Of a stretch of 64,000 bases of DNA, positions 1-8,035 are shown piece by piece; position 1 is the stretch's first letter; every line of letters begins with the position of its first letter. The stretch comes from JAGPCK01 sp964535575 (GTDB lineage Bacteria; Bacteroidota; Bacteroidia; UKL13-3): the NCBI GenBank assembly GCA_964535575.1, contig CAZHTC010000008.1, forward strand, positions 79,366 through 143,365, in the 5' to 3' direction. The notes below the pieces were generated by a model. It was not told the origin of the DNA and did not search any database. It saw nothing but the letters and a program-made list of their open reading frames with translations. The position numbers and the translations under genes are program-made.

Positions 1-958
1 GGTAGGCTACCAGACTATTGGCTCCGCTGCCCCTTCCTACATAATAATATCCCTTGCTTCGGGCATACGAAACAATTTCCCAATTAATTAGAAAATAAGA
101 GGCAAAACCCATCTGCTGAATTATTCCCAGCTCCTTTTCCATTCGTTCCAAAACCACCGGTGATGGATTTGGAAAGCGGTAGGCTATGCCTTTTTCTGCT
201 TCTGCCCGCAGCAACTCAATATCTCCCTGTGCGCTGCCGGTAAAATATTTCAGGTTTTTATTGGCGAATTTACCATAGGCAAATGACACACTGCAGCTAT
301 TAAGTATTTGCCGCGTATTTGAAATGATATCCGGATAGTTTTGGAACTGTTTTTTTAATTCGTCCCCGGTAAGCATTACTTCATCGGGGCTTCCCTGTTC
401 GCTTAGCGGAAGTTTACTCAACAGGTTATTGGTGTCAATGGCACGCAGCAACCGATGCGCATTAAAGCTTTTTTTGTCGGTAAAAGAAACCGGTTGAAGG
501 CATACCAATTTTGCCATTGAAACTCCTTTGGAATTGAATTCAAATTTGCTCAGCTCGTTATATTGAATTCCCACATATTCATTTGGGCGTAATGGGTTAC
601 CTGTATAAGTTCGAAACGGATAGATGATAACTGTATCGGGTAGTTCGGGGGCAGCATCATCAAAAGGGAGATTGTGCGTGAGGTGGTCCGTTAAGTGCGT
701 GTTTAGGTTTTTAAATCCGTTATTATTTTGCGCAATGCCAATATACTGCTGTTTTATTCCGTTTCTGAAATCAATGCCGGGTATAACCTTTACTCCATAT
801 TCAGCGGCAATGCGCAGGGTGTTTAAACAGGCCGAAGTATTATTGATATCGCTGAGTACAATTGCAGGGTGACCATTTTCTTTTGCTCTTGTCAGTAACT
901 CTTCGGGCGCCAGAGTGCCGTAACACAAGCTGTAATAGGTATGGCAATTGAGCAACAT
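1..958 (-). CDS. dnaE: DNA polymerase III alpha subunit (DnaE-type), N-terminal part, cut by window edge
   Basis: The reverse-strand frame from the ATG at 958 stays open to base 1, giving about 319 N-terminal residues. It opens with a PHP domain (NCHTYYSLCYGTL, then ALVLSDINNTSA-like text) and reaches the start of the C-family polymerase core (VGRGSGANSLVAY). It would act as the replicative or repair polymerase catalytic subunit. The first metal-binding His of the usual PHP HxH motif reads Asn (N-C-H), so a proofreading PHP is doubtful. From general knowledge, many Bacteroidota carry two DnaE paralogues, and this 'NCHTYYSL' form resembles the second, possibly mutagenesis-linked one; that assignment is inference. 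It lies 12 bp behind the small lipoprotein gene and is probably co-transcribed with it. Confidence 0.88.
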   Translation of the reverse strand, partial: MLLNCHTYYSLCYGTLAPEELLTRAKENGHPAIVLSDINNTSACLNTLRIAAEYGVKVIPGIDFRNGIKQQYIGIAQNNNGFKNLNTHLTDHLTHNLPFDDAAPELPDTVIIYPFRTYTGNPLRPNEYVGIQYNELSKFEFNSKGVSMAKLVCLQPVSFTDKKSFNAHRLLRAIDTNNLLSKLPLSEQGSPDEVMLTGDELKKQFQNYPDIISNTRQILNSCSVSFAYGKFANKNLKYFTGSAQGDIELLRAEAEKGIAYRFPNPSPVVLERMEKELGIIQQMGFASYFLINWEIVSYARSKGYYYVGRGSGANSLVAY

Positions 959-970
959 ATCCCACCGCTT

Positions 971-1438
971 TCAGTTGCTTTGTTTTTTATACGAGATCCA
1001 GTCGGGCTCCTCGTTAAAAGTGGTTTTGCACGGCACCGAAAAAGACTGCATGATTGCGATAGGATTTTCTAACTTTTCGGTATAAAAAGATAAAACCAGC
1101 GAAGTGCCTGAAAGGGATTGCCCGGCAAAATGGGCTACTCCGTATTGCTTTAAGTGGTAGGCGAGTAATTTGGCAACCAGCATGGGGTCTTCCTCATAAA
1201 TAGAAGTTACCAGTGAATCGTTCAGGTTTAAGGCAGCGGTAATATGGTACGGACAATAACCGCAGTAAGCATAATTCTGATAAGCGAGGTTTATCCAGCT
1301 TTTCCCCTTTACGGTGTCAACCACAATGGAATCGGCAGGATAAGCAAGTCCGGCCTTTTTAATCTCCTCCCAGGTTTTAGGTTGATTGGATGAGCAGGAT
1401 AAAAAAACAAAAATAACAAGCAGGTGACTGATGCGCAT
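971..1438 (-). CDS. Small lipoprotein of unknown function
   Basis: The 155-residue protein has a lipoprotein signal: a basic and hydrophobic start followed by FLSCSS, with the lipid-accepting Cys at about residue 15. It is therefore probably anchored in a membrane facing the periplasm. A CGYCPYH stretch (about residues 59-65) contains a CxxC pair and a His that could bind metal or be redox active. I do not recognise the family. It ends 12 bp upstream of the DnaE-type gene, suggesting one transcript, though no functional link is evident. Confidence 0.7.
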   Translation of the reverse strand: MRISHLLVIFVFLSCSSNQPKTWEEIKKAGLAYPADSIVVDTVKGKSWINLAYQNYAYCGYCPYHITAALNLNDSLVTSIYEEDPMLVAKLLAYHLKQYGVAHFAGQSLSGTSLVLSFYTEKLENPIAIMQSFSVPCKTTFNEEPDWISYKKQSN

Positions 1439-1494
1439 AAACCGAAAAGAGTAACTATTATTTATGCGAATATAACCCTAATGCCAACGGAATT

Positions 1495-2400
1495 TTATTC
1501 GAGCGAATAATTTAATTTTACCTGTGCCTGTTCATCGCGCATACCTATTTTTTCGGCAGTAGTACGGCTTATTTTTATCAGGATGTTTTTGTTTTCATCG
1601 GTATCGGGTAAGGTTCCAACCACACGCACAAAAACCGATTTTCCGTTCATTTTATTTGTAATTTTAATAATGGTTCCAACGGGAGCCGTTTTATGCAGTG
1701 CCAGTAATTTCCCTCCGCTCATTTCATCGTCAAGAAACCAGCGGGCCATACCGTTCTCTTCCCGTTCTTTTATCCCCATGGAGGTGACCATAGGGTGTGG
1801 TTCGGATGACGACTGTGCAGCCACCGGATTTTTTAACGAATCTTTTTTGGCAGGCAACACCGGAGGCGGAAGCGAGGCCGTATTCATGGGTTTTAACCAA
1901 AGTACCTGTCCTTCCTTCAGGTTATTATCAGTCATGTTGTTCCATTTTTTCACATCCGCTTCACTCACATTAAACAGGGTGCATATTTTATACAAAGTTT
2001 CTCCGGCTTTTACCGTGTACGAGTCGGGTCTTTTTTTAGCATCGGTTGGAATATGCTCGGCTGGTTTATCGGCATCGGCTTCGGCATGAGTTTCATTTAC
2101 CGAAACCGGTTTAGCTTGTACTTTTTGCGGGTTTGTTTGTGTGGAAGCAGCCGATGGGATTAAAATAACCTGCCCCAGATTTAGTGTTTCTTTCATTCCG
2201 GGATTAGCGGCAAGTACATCCTCTTTTTTTACATTGTATTTACGGCAAATGGCATTTAACCCTTCGCCCTTCCCTACTTTATACTGAATAAAAACCTGTC
2301 CGTTTATTTTTTTAGTACCAATAGAATCCTGCGCATTTACCGGGTGTACGCTAAAAGCAAAAGGAAGCAATAAGAACATGGCGTAAATATACTTTTTCAT
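1495..2400 (-). CDS. Secreted LysM protein with C-terminal RlpA-like double-psi beta-barrel
   Basis: The 301-residue protein has a signal peptide (about residues 1-23, ending VNAQ). Two LysM peptidoglycan-binding domains follow, at about 38-83 (YKVGKGEGLNAICRKYNV) and 127-171 (YTVKAGETLYKICTLFNV). A Pro/Lys-rich linker leads to a C-terminal domain at about 215-300 (GGKLLALHKTAPVGTIIKI ... SRTTAEKIGM) that resembles the double-psi barrel of RlpA. It probably works in the periplasm on or at the cell wall. Whether it has lytic transglycosylase activity cannot be said. It is monocistronic, with about 90 bp to the next gene on the same strand. Confidence 0.82.
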   Translation of the reverse strand: MKKYIYAMFLLLPFAFSVHPVNAQDSIGTKKINGQVFIQYKVGKGEGLNAICRKYNVKKEDVLAANPGMKETLNLGQVILIPSAASTQTNPQKVQAKPVSVNETHAEADADKPAEHIPTDAKKRPDSYTVKAGETLYKICTLFNVSEADVKKWNNMTDNNLKEGQVLWLKPMNTASLPPPVLPAKKDSLKNPVAAQSSSEPHPMVTSMGIKEREENGMARWFLDDEMSGGKLLALHKTAPVGTIIKITNKMNGKSVFVRVVGTLPDTDENKNILIKISRTTAEKIGMRDEQAQVKLNYSLE

Positions 2401-2488
2401 AATTCAAAGTTACCGAATGGCACCTGCCATCACGGATGCTATTCATCAACAATCGGGAGGTTTTGTTCAGATAAGTGAACAGCAAAAA

Positions 2489-2782
2489 TTACACGATGGT
2501 TTCGTTTACCAAACTCCAGGCCTGTGGTTTATCTTCAAATTTAATTTTGGTTTGACTCCACACCTGCTTAAATAAATCAGAGAAGCGGTATTTGTTTAAA
2601 TGTGCTTCGCTGTCCCACCAGCTGTAAGTAAAAAATACATTGGGCTGATTTACATCCTTGAGCAACTCCAAACGCTGGCATCCTTCAAAATGGCGAATTT
2701 GCTGTTTGGTATCGTGAAACAATTGCAGAAAAGCTTCCACTTCACCGGGCCTGAAAGTCATGCGTACAATACGGATTATCAT
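2489..2782 (-). CDS. Antibiotic biosynthesis monooxygenase (ABM)-fold protein
   Basis: The 97-residue cytosolic protein has the dimeric alpha/beta ABM fold pattern: an N-terminal strand (IIRIVRMTF), a helix with FLQLFHDTKQQIRHFEGCQRLELLKD, then VFFTYSWWDSEAHLNKYR. Family members include small heme-degrading or quinol oxygenases and many of unknown substrate. Its ATG overlaps the stop of the upstream DUF62 gene by four bases (ATGA), so the two are translationally coupled. No substrate can be inferred. Confidence 0.78.
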   Translation of the reverse strand: MIIRIVRMTFRPGEVEAFLQLFHDTKQQIRHFEGCQRLELLKDVNQPNVFFTYSWWDSEAHLNKYRFSDLFKQVWSQTKIKFEDKPQAWSLVNETIV

Positions 2783-3555
2783 AAAAATTCAATCATTATT
2801 ACCGAGCCGGTTCGTAAACCAAGTAAGGGGGCGGCTTCTCCCCTGTTAATGGCAATTTCTAAAAAGCCTGTTTCTCCAAAAATGCATAAACGTTCTCCAG
2901 GTTCTACATCGCTGTAATCGGTGCTGATGCGGTCGAGTTCCTCTGTGCGCCTGAAACGAATGCTGAATCTTCGTCCACGGGAAATTTTAGTAAAAAGTTC
3001 TTCACTTATATTGGTCAGCACATTTTTGAAATGGTCGATATGCACCACATGCCCTCTGATGCTGTTGGCATCTACCATAGGTTGAAAATTTTCCTTGAAA
3101 TTTTTAATTCGCGAAGGCTCTCCTACTTCATCCAAATCCCAGTTTTTGCTGAGCGTTGCTGCTGCATTGGCAAATATATTTTTACCCGAAAACGCATCGG
3201 TTTTATTTTCAAAAAAACGGGTAATCCGGTACACCTTTTCGGGCTCCTGATCAAAAATGAGGGAGAATATCCCATTATCGGCCCCTATAAAAAACTGCCC
3301 GTCTTTTTCAACAGCTAAGTATTGTCCGTAAATATTTACGTCCATATCAATCCCTATAAGGTGAATGGTCTTGGCCGGAAAACTGGGATATGAATTACGG
3401 ATAAGAAAGGCCGCCTGAGCTACATCAAAAGGAGCAATATGATTGCTTATATCCACTATATGTACATCAGGAACCAACCGGTGCAAACTACCCTTAATAG
3501 CTGCTACATAGAAACTTTCACTTCCAAAATCGGTGGTAAGCGTAATTACGGGCAC
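2779..3555 (-). CDS. SAM hydroxide adenosyltransferase (DUF62 / SAM-dependent chlorinase-fluorinase family)
   Basis: The 258-residue protein starts with the family hallmark VITLTTDFGSESFYVAAIKG and continues with VDISNHIAPFDVAQAAFLI, both seen in the chlorinase/fluorinase/DUF62 fold. Housekeeping members split S-adenosylmethionine to adenosine and methionine using water. The C-terminal barrel (from about residue 165, RGHVVHIDHFKNVLTNI) is present, so the protein is full length. It heads a two-gene unit with the ABM protein and is divergent from phoH. A TATTTTTG box 31 bp upstream of the start may be its promoter. Confidence 0.86.
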   Translation of the reverse strand: MPVITLTTDFGSESFYVAAIKGSLHRLVPDVHIVDISNHIAPFDVAQAAFLIRNSYPSFPAKTIHLIGIDMDVNIYGQYLAVEKDGQFFIGADNGIFSLIFDQEPEKVYRITRFFENKTDAFSGKNIFANAAATLSKNWDLDEVGEPSRIKNFKENFQPMVDANSIRGHVVHIDHFKNVLTNISEELFTKISRGRRFSIRFRRTEELDRISTDYSDVEPGERLCIFGETGFLEIAINRGEAAPLLGLRTGSVIMIEFL

Positions 3556-3571
3556 GGATATATTTTTTTAC

Positions 3572-3579
3572 TAACTTTG
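3572..3579 (+). promoter_or_regulatory. Bacteroidota -7 box for phoH
   Basis: TAACTTTG matches TAnnTTTG exactly and ends 34 bases before the TTG start of phoH. I see no clear -33 TTTG at the usual spacing. It sits beside an opposite-strand box at 3586-3593, so the two divergent promoters nearly touch. Confidence 0.5.
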
Positions 3580-3585
3580 ACGTCA

Positions 3586-3593
3586 CAAAAATA
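3586..3593 (-). promoter_or_regulatory. Bacteroidota -7 box for the DUF62-ABM unit
   Basis: On the reverse strand the bases read TATTTTTG, an exact TAnnTTTG. It lies 31 bp before the DUF62 ATG and back to back with the phoH box. Confidence 0.45.
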
Positions 3594-3613
3594 GAAGAAT
3601 AACACACACAATT

Positions 3614-4582
3614 TTGAGCGAAAAGAGCTATTTGATAGAAGATGTTGATCCGATGGAGTTACTTGGTGTCAACAATCAGAACCTGAAACTCCTGCAAAGC
3701 CAGTTTCCAAAATTAAAAATTGTTTCCCGTGGACAGGAGCTCACCATTTTAGGAGATGAGCAGGAAATAAACCACTTTGAACATAAGCTTGACCAGATGA
3801 TTGACCATATCCGCAAATTCGGGAAACTGCATGCCAATTATTTTGAGGAACTGGTAAAGAGTGACGACCTGCAGAACGGAAACGAACCGGTAGCGGCCGA
3901 TAATGATGTTTTGGTATTTGGCCCCAATGGTAAAATAGTAAAGGCCCGTACACCCAATCAGCGTAAAATGCGTGAATACGTGGATGGAAATGATATTGTT
4001 TTTGCCATTGGTCCGGCAGGAACCGGTAAAACCTACACCGCTGTTGCGCTGGCAGTAAGGGCGCTGAAGAACAAAGAAATTAAACGCATAATTTTAGCAC
4101 GTCCCGCTGTGGAGGCAGGTGAAAATCTCGGATTTCTTCCGGGCGATTTAAAAGAAAAAATCGACCCTTACTTACGCCCGCTCTACGATGCATTGGAGGA
4201 TATGATACCGGCCGAGAAGCTTAAGTATTATATGGAAAACCGCATCATTGAAATTGCCCCTATGGCCTTTATGCGTGGACGAACCTTAGATAATGCATTT
4301 GTTATTTTAGACGAGGCGCAAAATGCCACCGATTTACAACTTAAAATGTTTCTTACGCGAATGGGGCCAAACGCCAAGTTTATCATCACCGGTGATTTAA
4401 CCCAGATTGATTTACCCAGAAAAAGCCAGTCGGGGTTAACCAAAGCAATTAAAATTTTAGAACATGTGGCAGGAATTAAAATTGCTTACCTTAGCTTTGA
4501 AGATGTGGTGCGGCACAGACTTGTGAAGGATATTATTAAAGCATACGACAAACTCGAAAAAGATCACCCGCACCAAGATTGA
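3614..4582 (+). CDS. phoH: PhoH family ATPase
   Basis: The 322-residue cytosolic ATPase has a Bacteroidota-type N-terminal extension (DPMELLGVNNQNLKLLQ ... FPKLKIVSRG). Walker A is at residues 133-140 (GPAGTGKT) and Walker B ends at about 230-236 (VILDEAQ). The LARPAVEAGE, GFLPGDLKEK and GLTKAIKIL motifs of the family are present. PhoH proteins are NTPases linked to RNA handling; the exact role is unsettled. I accept the TTG at 3614 because homologous N-terminal sequence begins right after it and the first in-frame ATG would remove conserved residues. purC follows after 28 bp. Confidence 0.9.
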   Translation: MSEKSYLIEDVDPMELLGVNNQNLKLLQSQFPKLKIVSRGQELTILGDEQEINHFEHKLDQMIDHIRKFGKLHANYFEELVKSDDLQNGNEPVAADNDVLVFGPNGKIVKARTPNQRKMREYVDGNDIVFAIGPAGTGKTYTAVALAVRALKNKEIKRIILARPAVEAGENLGFLPGDLKEKIDPYLRPLYDALEDMIPAEKLKYYMENRIIEIAPMAFMRGRTLDNAFVILDEAQNATDLQLKMFLTRMGPNAKFIITGDLTQIDLPRKSQSGLTKAIKILEHVAGIKIAYLSFEDVVRHRLVKDIIKAYDKLEKDHPHQD

Positions 4583-4610
4583 TAATAATTATCACTTAAT
4601 AGAAATTTAT

Positions 4611-5564
4611 ATGGATAATTCACTAATAGCCACCAATTATTTTTTCACTAAACAAAAGCACTTTTATCGTGGTAAGGTGCGTGATTATTATAATATTAAT
4701 GACGAAAAACTTATTCTGATTGCCTGCGACCGTATTTCGGCTTTTGATGTGGTTTTGCCACGCGCCATTCCCTACAAAGGACAGGTGCTGAATCAAATTG
4801 CTGCTCGTTTTCTAGATATGACTGCCAGCGAAGTGCCCAATTGGAAAATGGGTACCCCCGACCCGAATGTAACTGTTGGATTACTGTGCCAGCCATTTAA
4901 AGTAGAAATGGTGATACGCGGGTATTTATCCGGTCATGCCTGGAGAGAATATAAAGAAGGAAAACGCAGTGTGTGCGGGGTGGCTTTGCCCGATGGATTA
5001 AAGGAAAATGATAAACTCCCGGCCCCTATTATCACCCCTACCACTAAAGCCAGCGAAGGACATGATGAAGATATTTCGAGGGAGGATATTATAGCCAAAG
5101 GAATTGTGAGCAAAGAGGATTACGAACAGCTTGAAGCTTATACCTATAAACTTTTTGACATTGGAAGTACGTTTGCCGCCAAGCAAAATCTGATTTTGGT
5201 GGATACCAAATATGAATTCGGGAAAAGAGACGGAAAAATTTACCTGATTGATGAAGTGCATACCCCCGATTCGTCCCGTTACTTTTATGCCGAGGGTTAT
5301 GCCGACCGTCAGGCAAAAGGTGAACCTCAAAAACAACTATCAAAAGAGTTTGTGCGGCAGTGGCTGATAGAACACGGATTTCAGGGACAGAAAGGGCAGT
5401 TAATTCCCGAAATGACCGATGAGTTTGTACAGATGGTTACCGACCGTTACGTTGAACTATACGAGCAACTTACTGGCGATAAATTTGTGAAAGGCGATTA
5501 TGCCGGAATTATGCAGCGAATTGAAGATAATATCAACAACTGGCTGGGCATTCCGTTAAATTAA
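4611..5564 (+). CDS. purC: Phosphoribosylaminoimidazole-succinocarboxamide synthase (SAICAR synthase)
   Basis: The 317-residue enzyme of purine synthesis joins CAIR and aspartate using ATP. Signatures are YRGKVRDYYNI (about 19-29), LIACDRISAFDVVLPRAIPYKG (about 37-58) and the substrate-binding VEMVIRGYLSGHAWREY (about 99-115). ITPTTKASEGHDEDIS and LVDTKYEFGKRDGKIYLIDEVHTPDSSRY follow in the expected order. The length fits the long Bacteroidota/eukaryote-like form. It is probably co-transcribed with phoH 28 bp upstream. Confidence 0.96.
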   Translation: MDNSLIATNYFFTKQKHFYRGKVRDYYNINDEKLILIACDRISAFDVVLPRAIPYKGQVLNQIAARFLDMTASEVPNWKMGTPDPNVTVGLLCQPFKVEMVIRGYLSGHAWREYKEGKRSVCGVALPDGLKENDKLPAPIITPTTKASEGHDEDISREDIIAKGIVSKEDYEQLEAYTYKLFDIGSTFAAKQNLILVDTKYEFGKRDGKIYLIDEVHTPDSSRYFYAEGYADRQAKGEPQKQLSKEFVRQWLIEHGFQGQKGQLIPEMTDEFVQMVTDRYVELYEQLTGDKFVKGDYAGIMQRIEDNINNWLGIPLN

Positions 5565-5595
5565 CTTGGAAAATTTCCATTTTAGTTTATTTTTG
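5565..5595 (+). promoter_or_regulatory. Bacteroidota sigma(A) promoter for the NHL-repeat T9SS gene
   Basis: A TTG at 5566-5568 is followed 19 bases later by TATTTTTG (5588-5595), matching the -33/-7 layout of the phylum. Transcription would start near 5602, leaving a leader of about 24 bases. The -33 element sits directly after the purC stop codon. Confidence 0.6.
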
Positions 5596-5625
5596 ATTCT
5601 TTAAAAATCAATTAACAAATAAAAT

Positions 5626-7026
5626 ATGACGTTAAAATTTACCAAACTGGCAGTTGCTGCCTTATGTGTAACCTTTTCGGCACAAGCTCAGGTAAAAGGT
5701 ACTGTTACCACCTTAATGGGGCAAGCGGGGGTTACCACCGATCCGGGAGATGTAATTCAATCACAGGCAGTATTGTTTGCCCCGTGGGGAATGGGATTTG
5801 ATAATGTAGGAAACCTTTGGTTTACCGAGGCTGCATTTGATAATGGATTTGACCCCGCAGTAAAAGGGAATCGTTTAAGGGTACTTTTAAATTCAGATGG
5901 CAAGGTTTACAAAAGAGCAGGAAGCCCGGTGCGCGACCCAGGTTATCAAAATTTTCCCGGTTCGGCTATTTCCATGCTTAATACACCCATGGGATTTGCA
6001 TTTGACGTAAATGAAAATGTTTACATAGCCGATTATGAAAATAACTGCATTCGTAAGGTAGGTAAATTCACTACCCTTTCAAATGTGCAGGACGTAAGTA
6101 CATTTGCCGGAGCCAGCACTCAGGCTACTCCGGGTGATGTGGATGCAACAGGAACAGCTGCCCGCTTTAATCACCCGCAGGATATAGTGTATGATGGGGA
6201 TCAATACCTGTATGTAGCCGATACCGATAATCATAAAATAAAACGTATTGACATTGCTACAGGCGCAGTCGTTACCTATGCCGGAACCGGCACTTCAGGA
6301 AGCGCCAACGGGACGCGTTTATCCGCCTCTTTCTCCTATCCTTCAGGGTTGTGTTATTATAGCAACAAACTTTACATTGCTGATGAAGGAAGTTACATGA
6401 TTCGTGTGATAGACATTGCAACAGGTGCCGTTACAACTTTGGCAGGTGCCGGAACTTTTGGTATGAGCGATGGAGCAGCTGGATCAGCTCAATTCAAATA
6501 TCCGGAAGACGTAGCCGTTGACATTTCAGGAAATGTTTACGTAGTAGAAGGTAAAAATGCCGGAGGCGTGATTCGTAAAATTTCAAACGGACAGGTTACC
6601 ACATTTGCCGGTGCCGATGGACAGGTAGGCTCAACAGACGGTGTTGGTACAACAGCACGTTTTAAAGATCCCCGCTCTATCTACTTTAATTTAGGAAACA
6701 ATAAGCTGTATATTGGTGATGTAGGCAACGGACTTATCCGCACGATTGAAACCGTTGACGGACCAAACTCGGTACCTTCGTTATCAGGAAATGAAATGGT
6801 AAGTATTTACCCTAATCCGGCCAATACCCGTTTTATCGTATCCATTCCTGCCTTTAACCAACAGGTAAATGTACAGCTGATTGATTTAAACGGACGCATT
6901 ATTGAGGAGCAAACCTCTTTTGCCAATAGTTTTTCTTTCAGTACAATGGAATTAAATCCGGGTGTGTATGTAGTACGCGTACTCAGCAACGGCATTAACT
7001 CTACTCAAAAAATTGTAATACAGTAA
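5626..7026 (+). CDS. Secreted NHL-repeat beta-propeller protein with T9SS sorting domain
   Basis: The 466-residue protein has a signal peptide (about 1-21, ending AQAQ). Several NHL-type propeller blades follow (LNTPMGFAFDVNENVYIADYENNCIRKV; FNHPQDIVYDGDQYLYVADTDNHKIKRI; FSYPSGLCYYSNKLYIADEGSYMIRVI; FKYPEDVAVDISGNVYVVE). The C-terminal 75 residues form a T9SS type A sorting domain (VSIYPNPANTRFIVS ... GVYVVRV ... KIVIQ). It is expected at the cell surface or outside the cell; the ligand is unknown. It has its own promoter and a strong terminator downstream. Confidence 0.88.
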   Translation: MTLKFTKLAVAALCVTFSAQAQVKGTVTTLMGQAGVTTDPGDVIQSQAVLFAPWGMGFDNVGNLWFTEAAFDNGFDPAVKGNRLRVLLNSDGKVYKRAGSPVRDPGYQNFPGSAISMLNTPMGFAFDVNENVYIADYENNCIRKVGKFTTLSNVQDVSTFAGASTQATPGDVDATGTAARFNHPQDIVYDGDQYLYVADTDNHKIKRIDIATGAVVTYAGTGTSGSANGTRLSASFSYPSGLCYYSNKLYIADEGSYMIRVIDIATGAVTTLAGAGTFGMSDGAAGSAQFKYPEDVAVDISGNVYVVEGKNAGGVIRKISNGQVTTFAGADGQVGSTDGVGTTARFKDPRSIYFNLGNNKLYIGDVGNGLIRTIETVDGPNSVPSLSGNEMVSIYPNPANTRFIVSIPAFNQQVNVQLIDLNGRIIEEQTSFANSFSFSTMELNPGVYVVRVLSNGINSTQKIVIQ

Positions 7027-7044
7027 TAACAGTATTACCTGCCA

Positions 7045-7086
7045 TAAAAAATCCCGGTTGTTTACGCAATCGGGATTTTTTTTATT
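7045..7086. terminator. Bidirectional intrinsic terminator
   Basis: An 11-bp stem (AATCCCGGTTG with CAATCGGGATT, one G-T wobble) encloses a 6-base loop, with A-rich and T-rich flanks. It lies between the convergent ends of the NHL gene and the HMG-CoA lyase gene and can serve both. Confidence 0.88.
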
Positions 7087-7100
7087 TGGATTAAACCTGT

Positions 7101-7952
7101 TTATACAAAAACCTCTACCGCGCGGTTTACTGACAGATTAAATGCGGCCATATCTATGTTGGGGCTTTCCCCATGCTCATTCAGGTAACTAATGATATGT
7201 TCGGTGGGCATATTTCCTGTTAACTCATCAGCGGCCATCGGGCATCCGCCAAAACCTTTAATGGCCCCGTCAAATCGCCTGCATCCGTTGCCGTAAGCGG
7301 CATGTATTTTTTCTTTCCAGTTGTGCGGCTGTGTGTGCAAATGCGCTCCGAATTCAATATGCGGAAAAGCAGGAATCAGTCCGTTGAATAAATACGAAAT
7401 AGAACCGGGATCGGCCACCCCAATGGTATCGGACAGGGAAATAATTTTTACCCCGAGTTTATCCATTTCAGCAGTCCAGTGCTCTACAATCTCCACATTC
7501 CATACATCACCATATGGATTGCCAAATGCCATAGAAAGATAAAGTACCAGTTTTTTGTTATGTGTTTCGCACAACTCCTGAATTTGTTTCACCGAATCGA
7601 GGGAGTCGCTGATGGTGCTGTTGGTATTGCGTTGCTGAAAGGTTTCGGAAACCGAAAAAGGAAAACCCAGGTAGGCGATTTGCTCTAACTGTACTGCCTG
7701 TTGTGCTCCTCTGCTATTCGCAATAATGGCCAATAGTTTGGAAGTGCTTGTACTCAAATCTAAGGAATTAAGCACTTCGGCCGTATCCTGCATTTGCGGA
7801 ATGGCTTTGGGCGATACAAAACTGCCAAAATCAATGGTATCAAAACCAACTTTAAGCAATTGATTGATGTAAGCTATTTTGGTTTTGGTAGGAATAAAAT
7901 GCACGAAACCCTGCATGGCATCTCTCGGGCATTCAACTATTTTCACTGTCAT
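7101..7952 (-). CDS. mvaB: Hydroxymethylglutaryl-CoA lyase
   Basis: The 283-residue TIM-barrel enzyme splits HMG-CoA to acetyl-CoA and acetoacetate, the last step of leucine and ketone-body catabolism. Visible motifs are VECPRDAMQG at the N-terminus (catalytic Arg and metal Asp), DFGSFVSPKAIPQM, LSDTIGVADPG, FGAHLHTQPHNW (metal-binding HxH) and the lyase signature FDGAIKGFGGCPMA with its active-site Cys near residue 238. It is monocistronic and divergent from the DUF349 gene. Confidence 0.92.
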   Translation of the reverse strand: MTVKIVECPRDAMQGFVHFIPTKTKIAYINQLLKVGFDTIDFGSFVSPKAIPQMQDTAEVLNSLDLSTSTSKLLAIIANSRGAQQAVQLEQIAYLGFPFSVSETFQQRNTNSTISDSLDSVKQIQELCETHNKKLVLYLSMAFGNPYGDVWNVEIVEHWTAEMDKLGVKIISLSDTIGVADPGSISYLFNGLIPAFPHIEFGAHLHTQPHNWKEKIHAAYGNGCRRFDGAIKGFGGCPMAADELTGNMPTEHIISYLNEHGESPNIDMAAFNLSVNRAVEVFV

Positions 7953-7970
7953 ATCGGGCTAACAAACATT

Positions 7971-7978
7971 CAAAAGTA
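7971..7978 (-). promoter_or_regulatory. Bacteroidota -7 box for HMG-CoA lyase
   Basis: The reverse strand reads TACTTTTG, an exact TAnnTTTG, 18 bp before the lyase ATG. The -33 element is not clear. Confidence 0.5.
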
Positions 7979-8001
7979 GGAATATTGCCTGAGTTTTTTA
8001 G

Positions 8002-8009
8002 TACCTTTG
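8002..8009 (+). promoter_or_regulatory. Bacteroidota -7 box for the DUF349 gene
   Basis: TACCTTTG matches TAnnTTTG exactly and lies 26 bases before the ATG at 8036. A start site just after it would exclude the longer TTG-initiated reading frame from 7985, so it decides the start codon. Confidence 0.55.
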
Positions 8010-8035
8010 GCGTCCCATTAGGGATTTGTGCTTTT

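Noticed and set aside
7985..8035. A TTG-initiated extension of the DUF349 protein
   Set aside because: The perfect -7 box at 8002-8009 lies inside it, so the transcript should begin downstream of this start.
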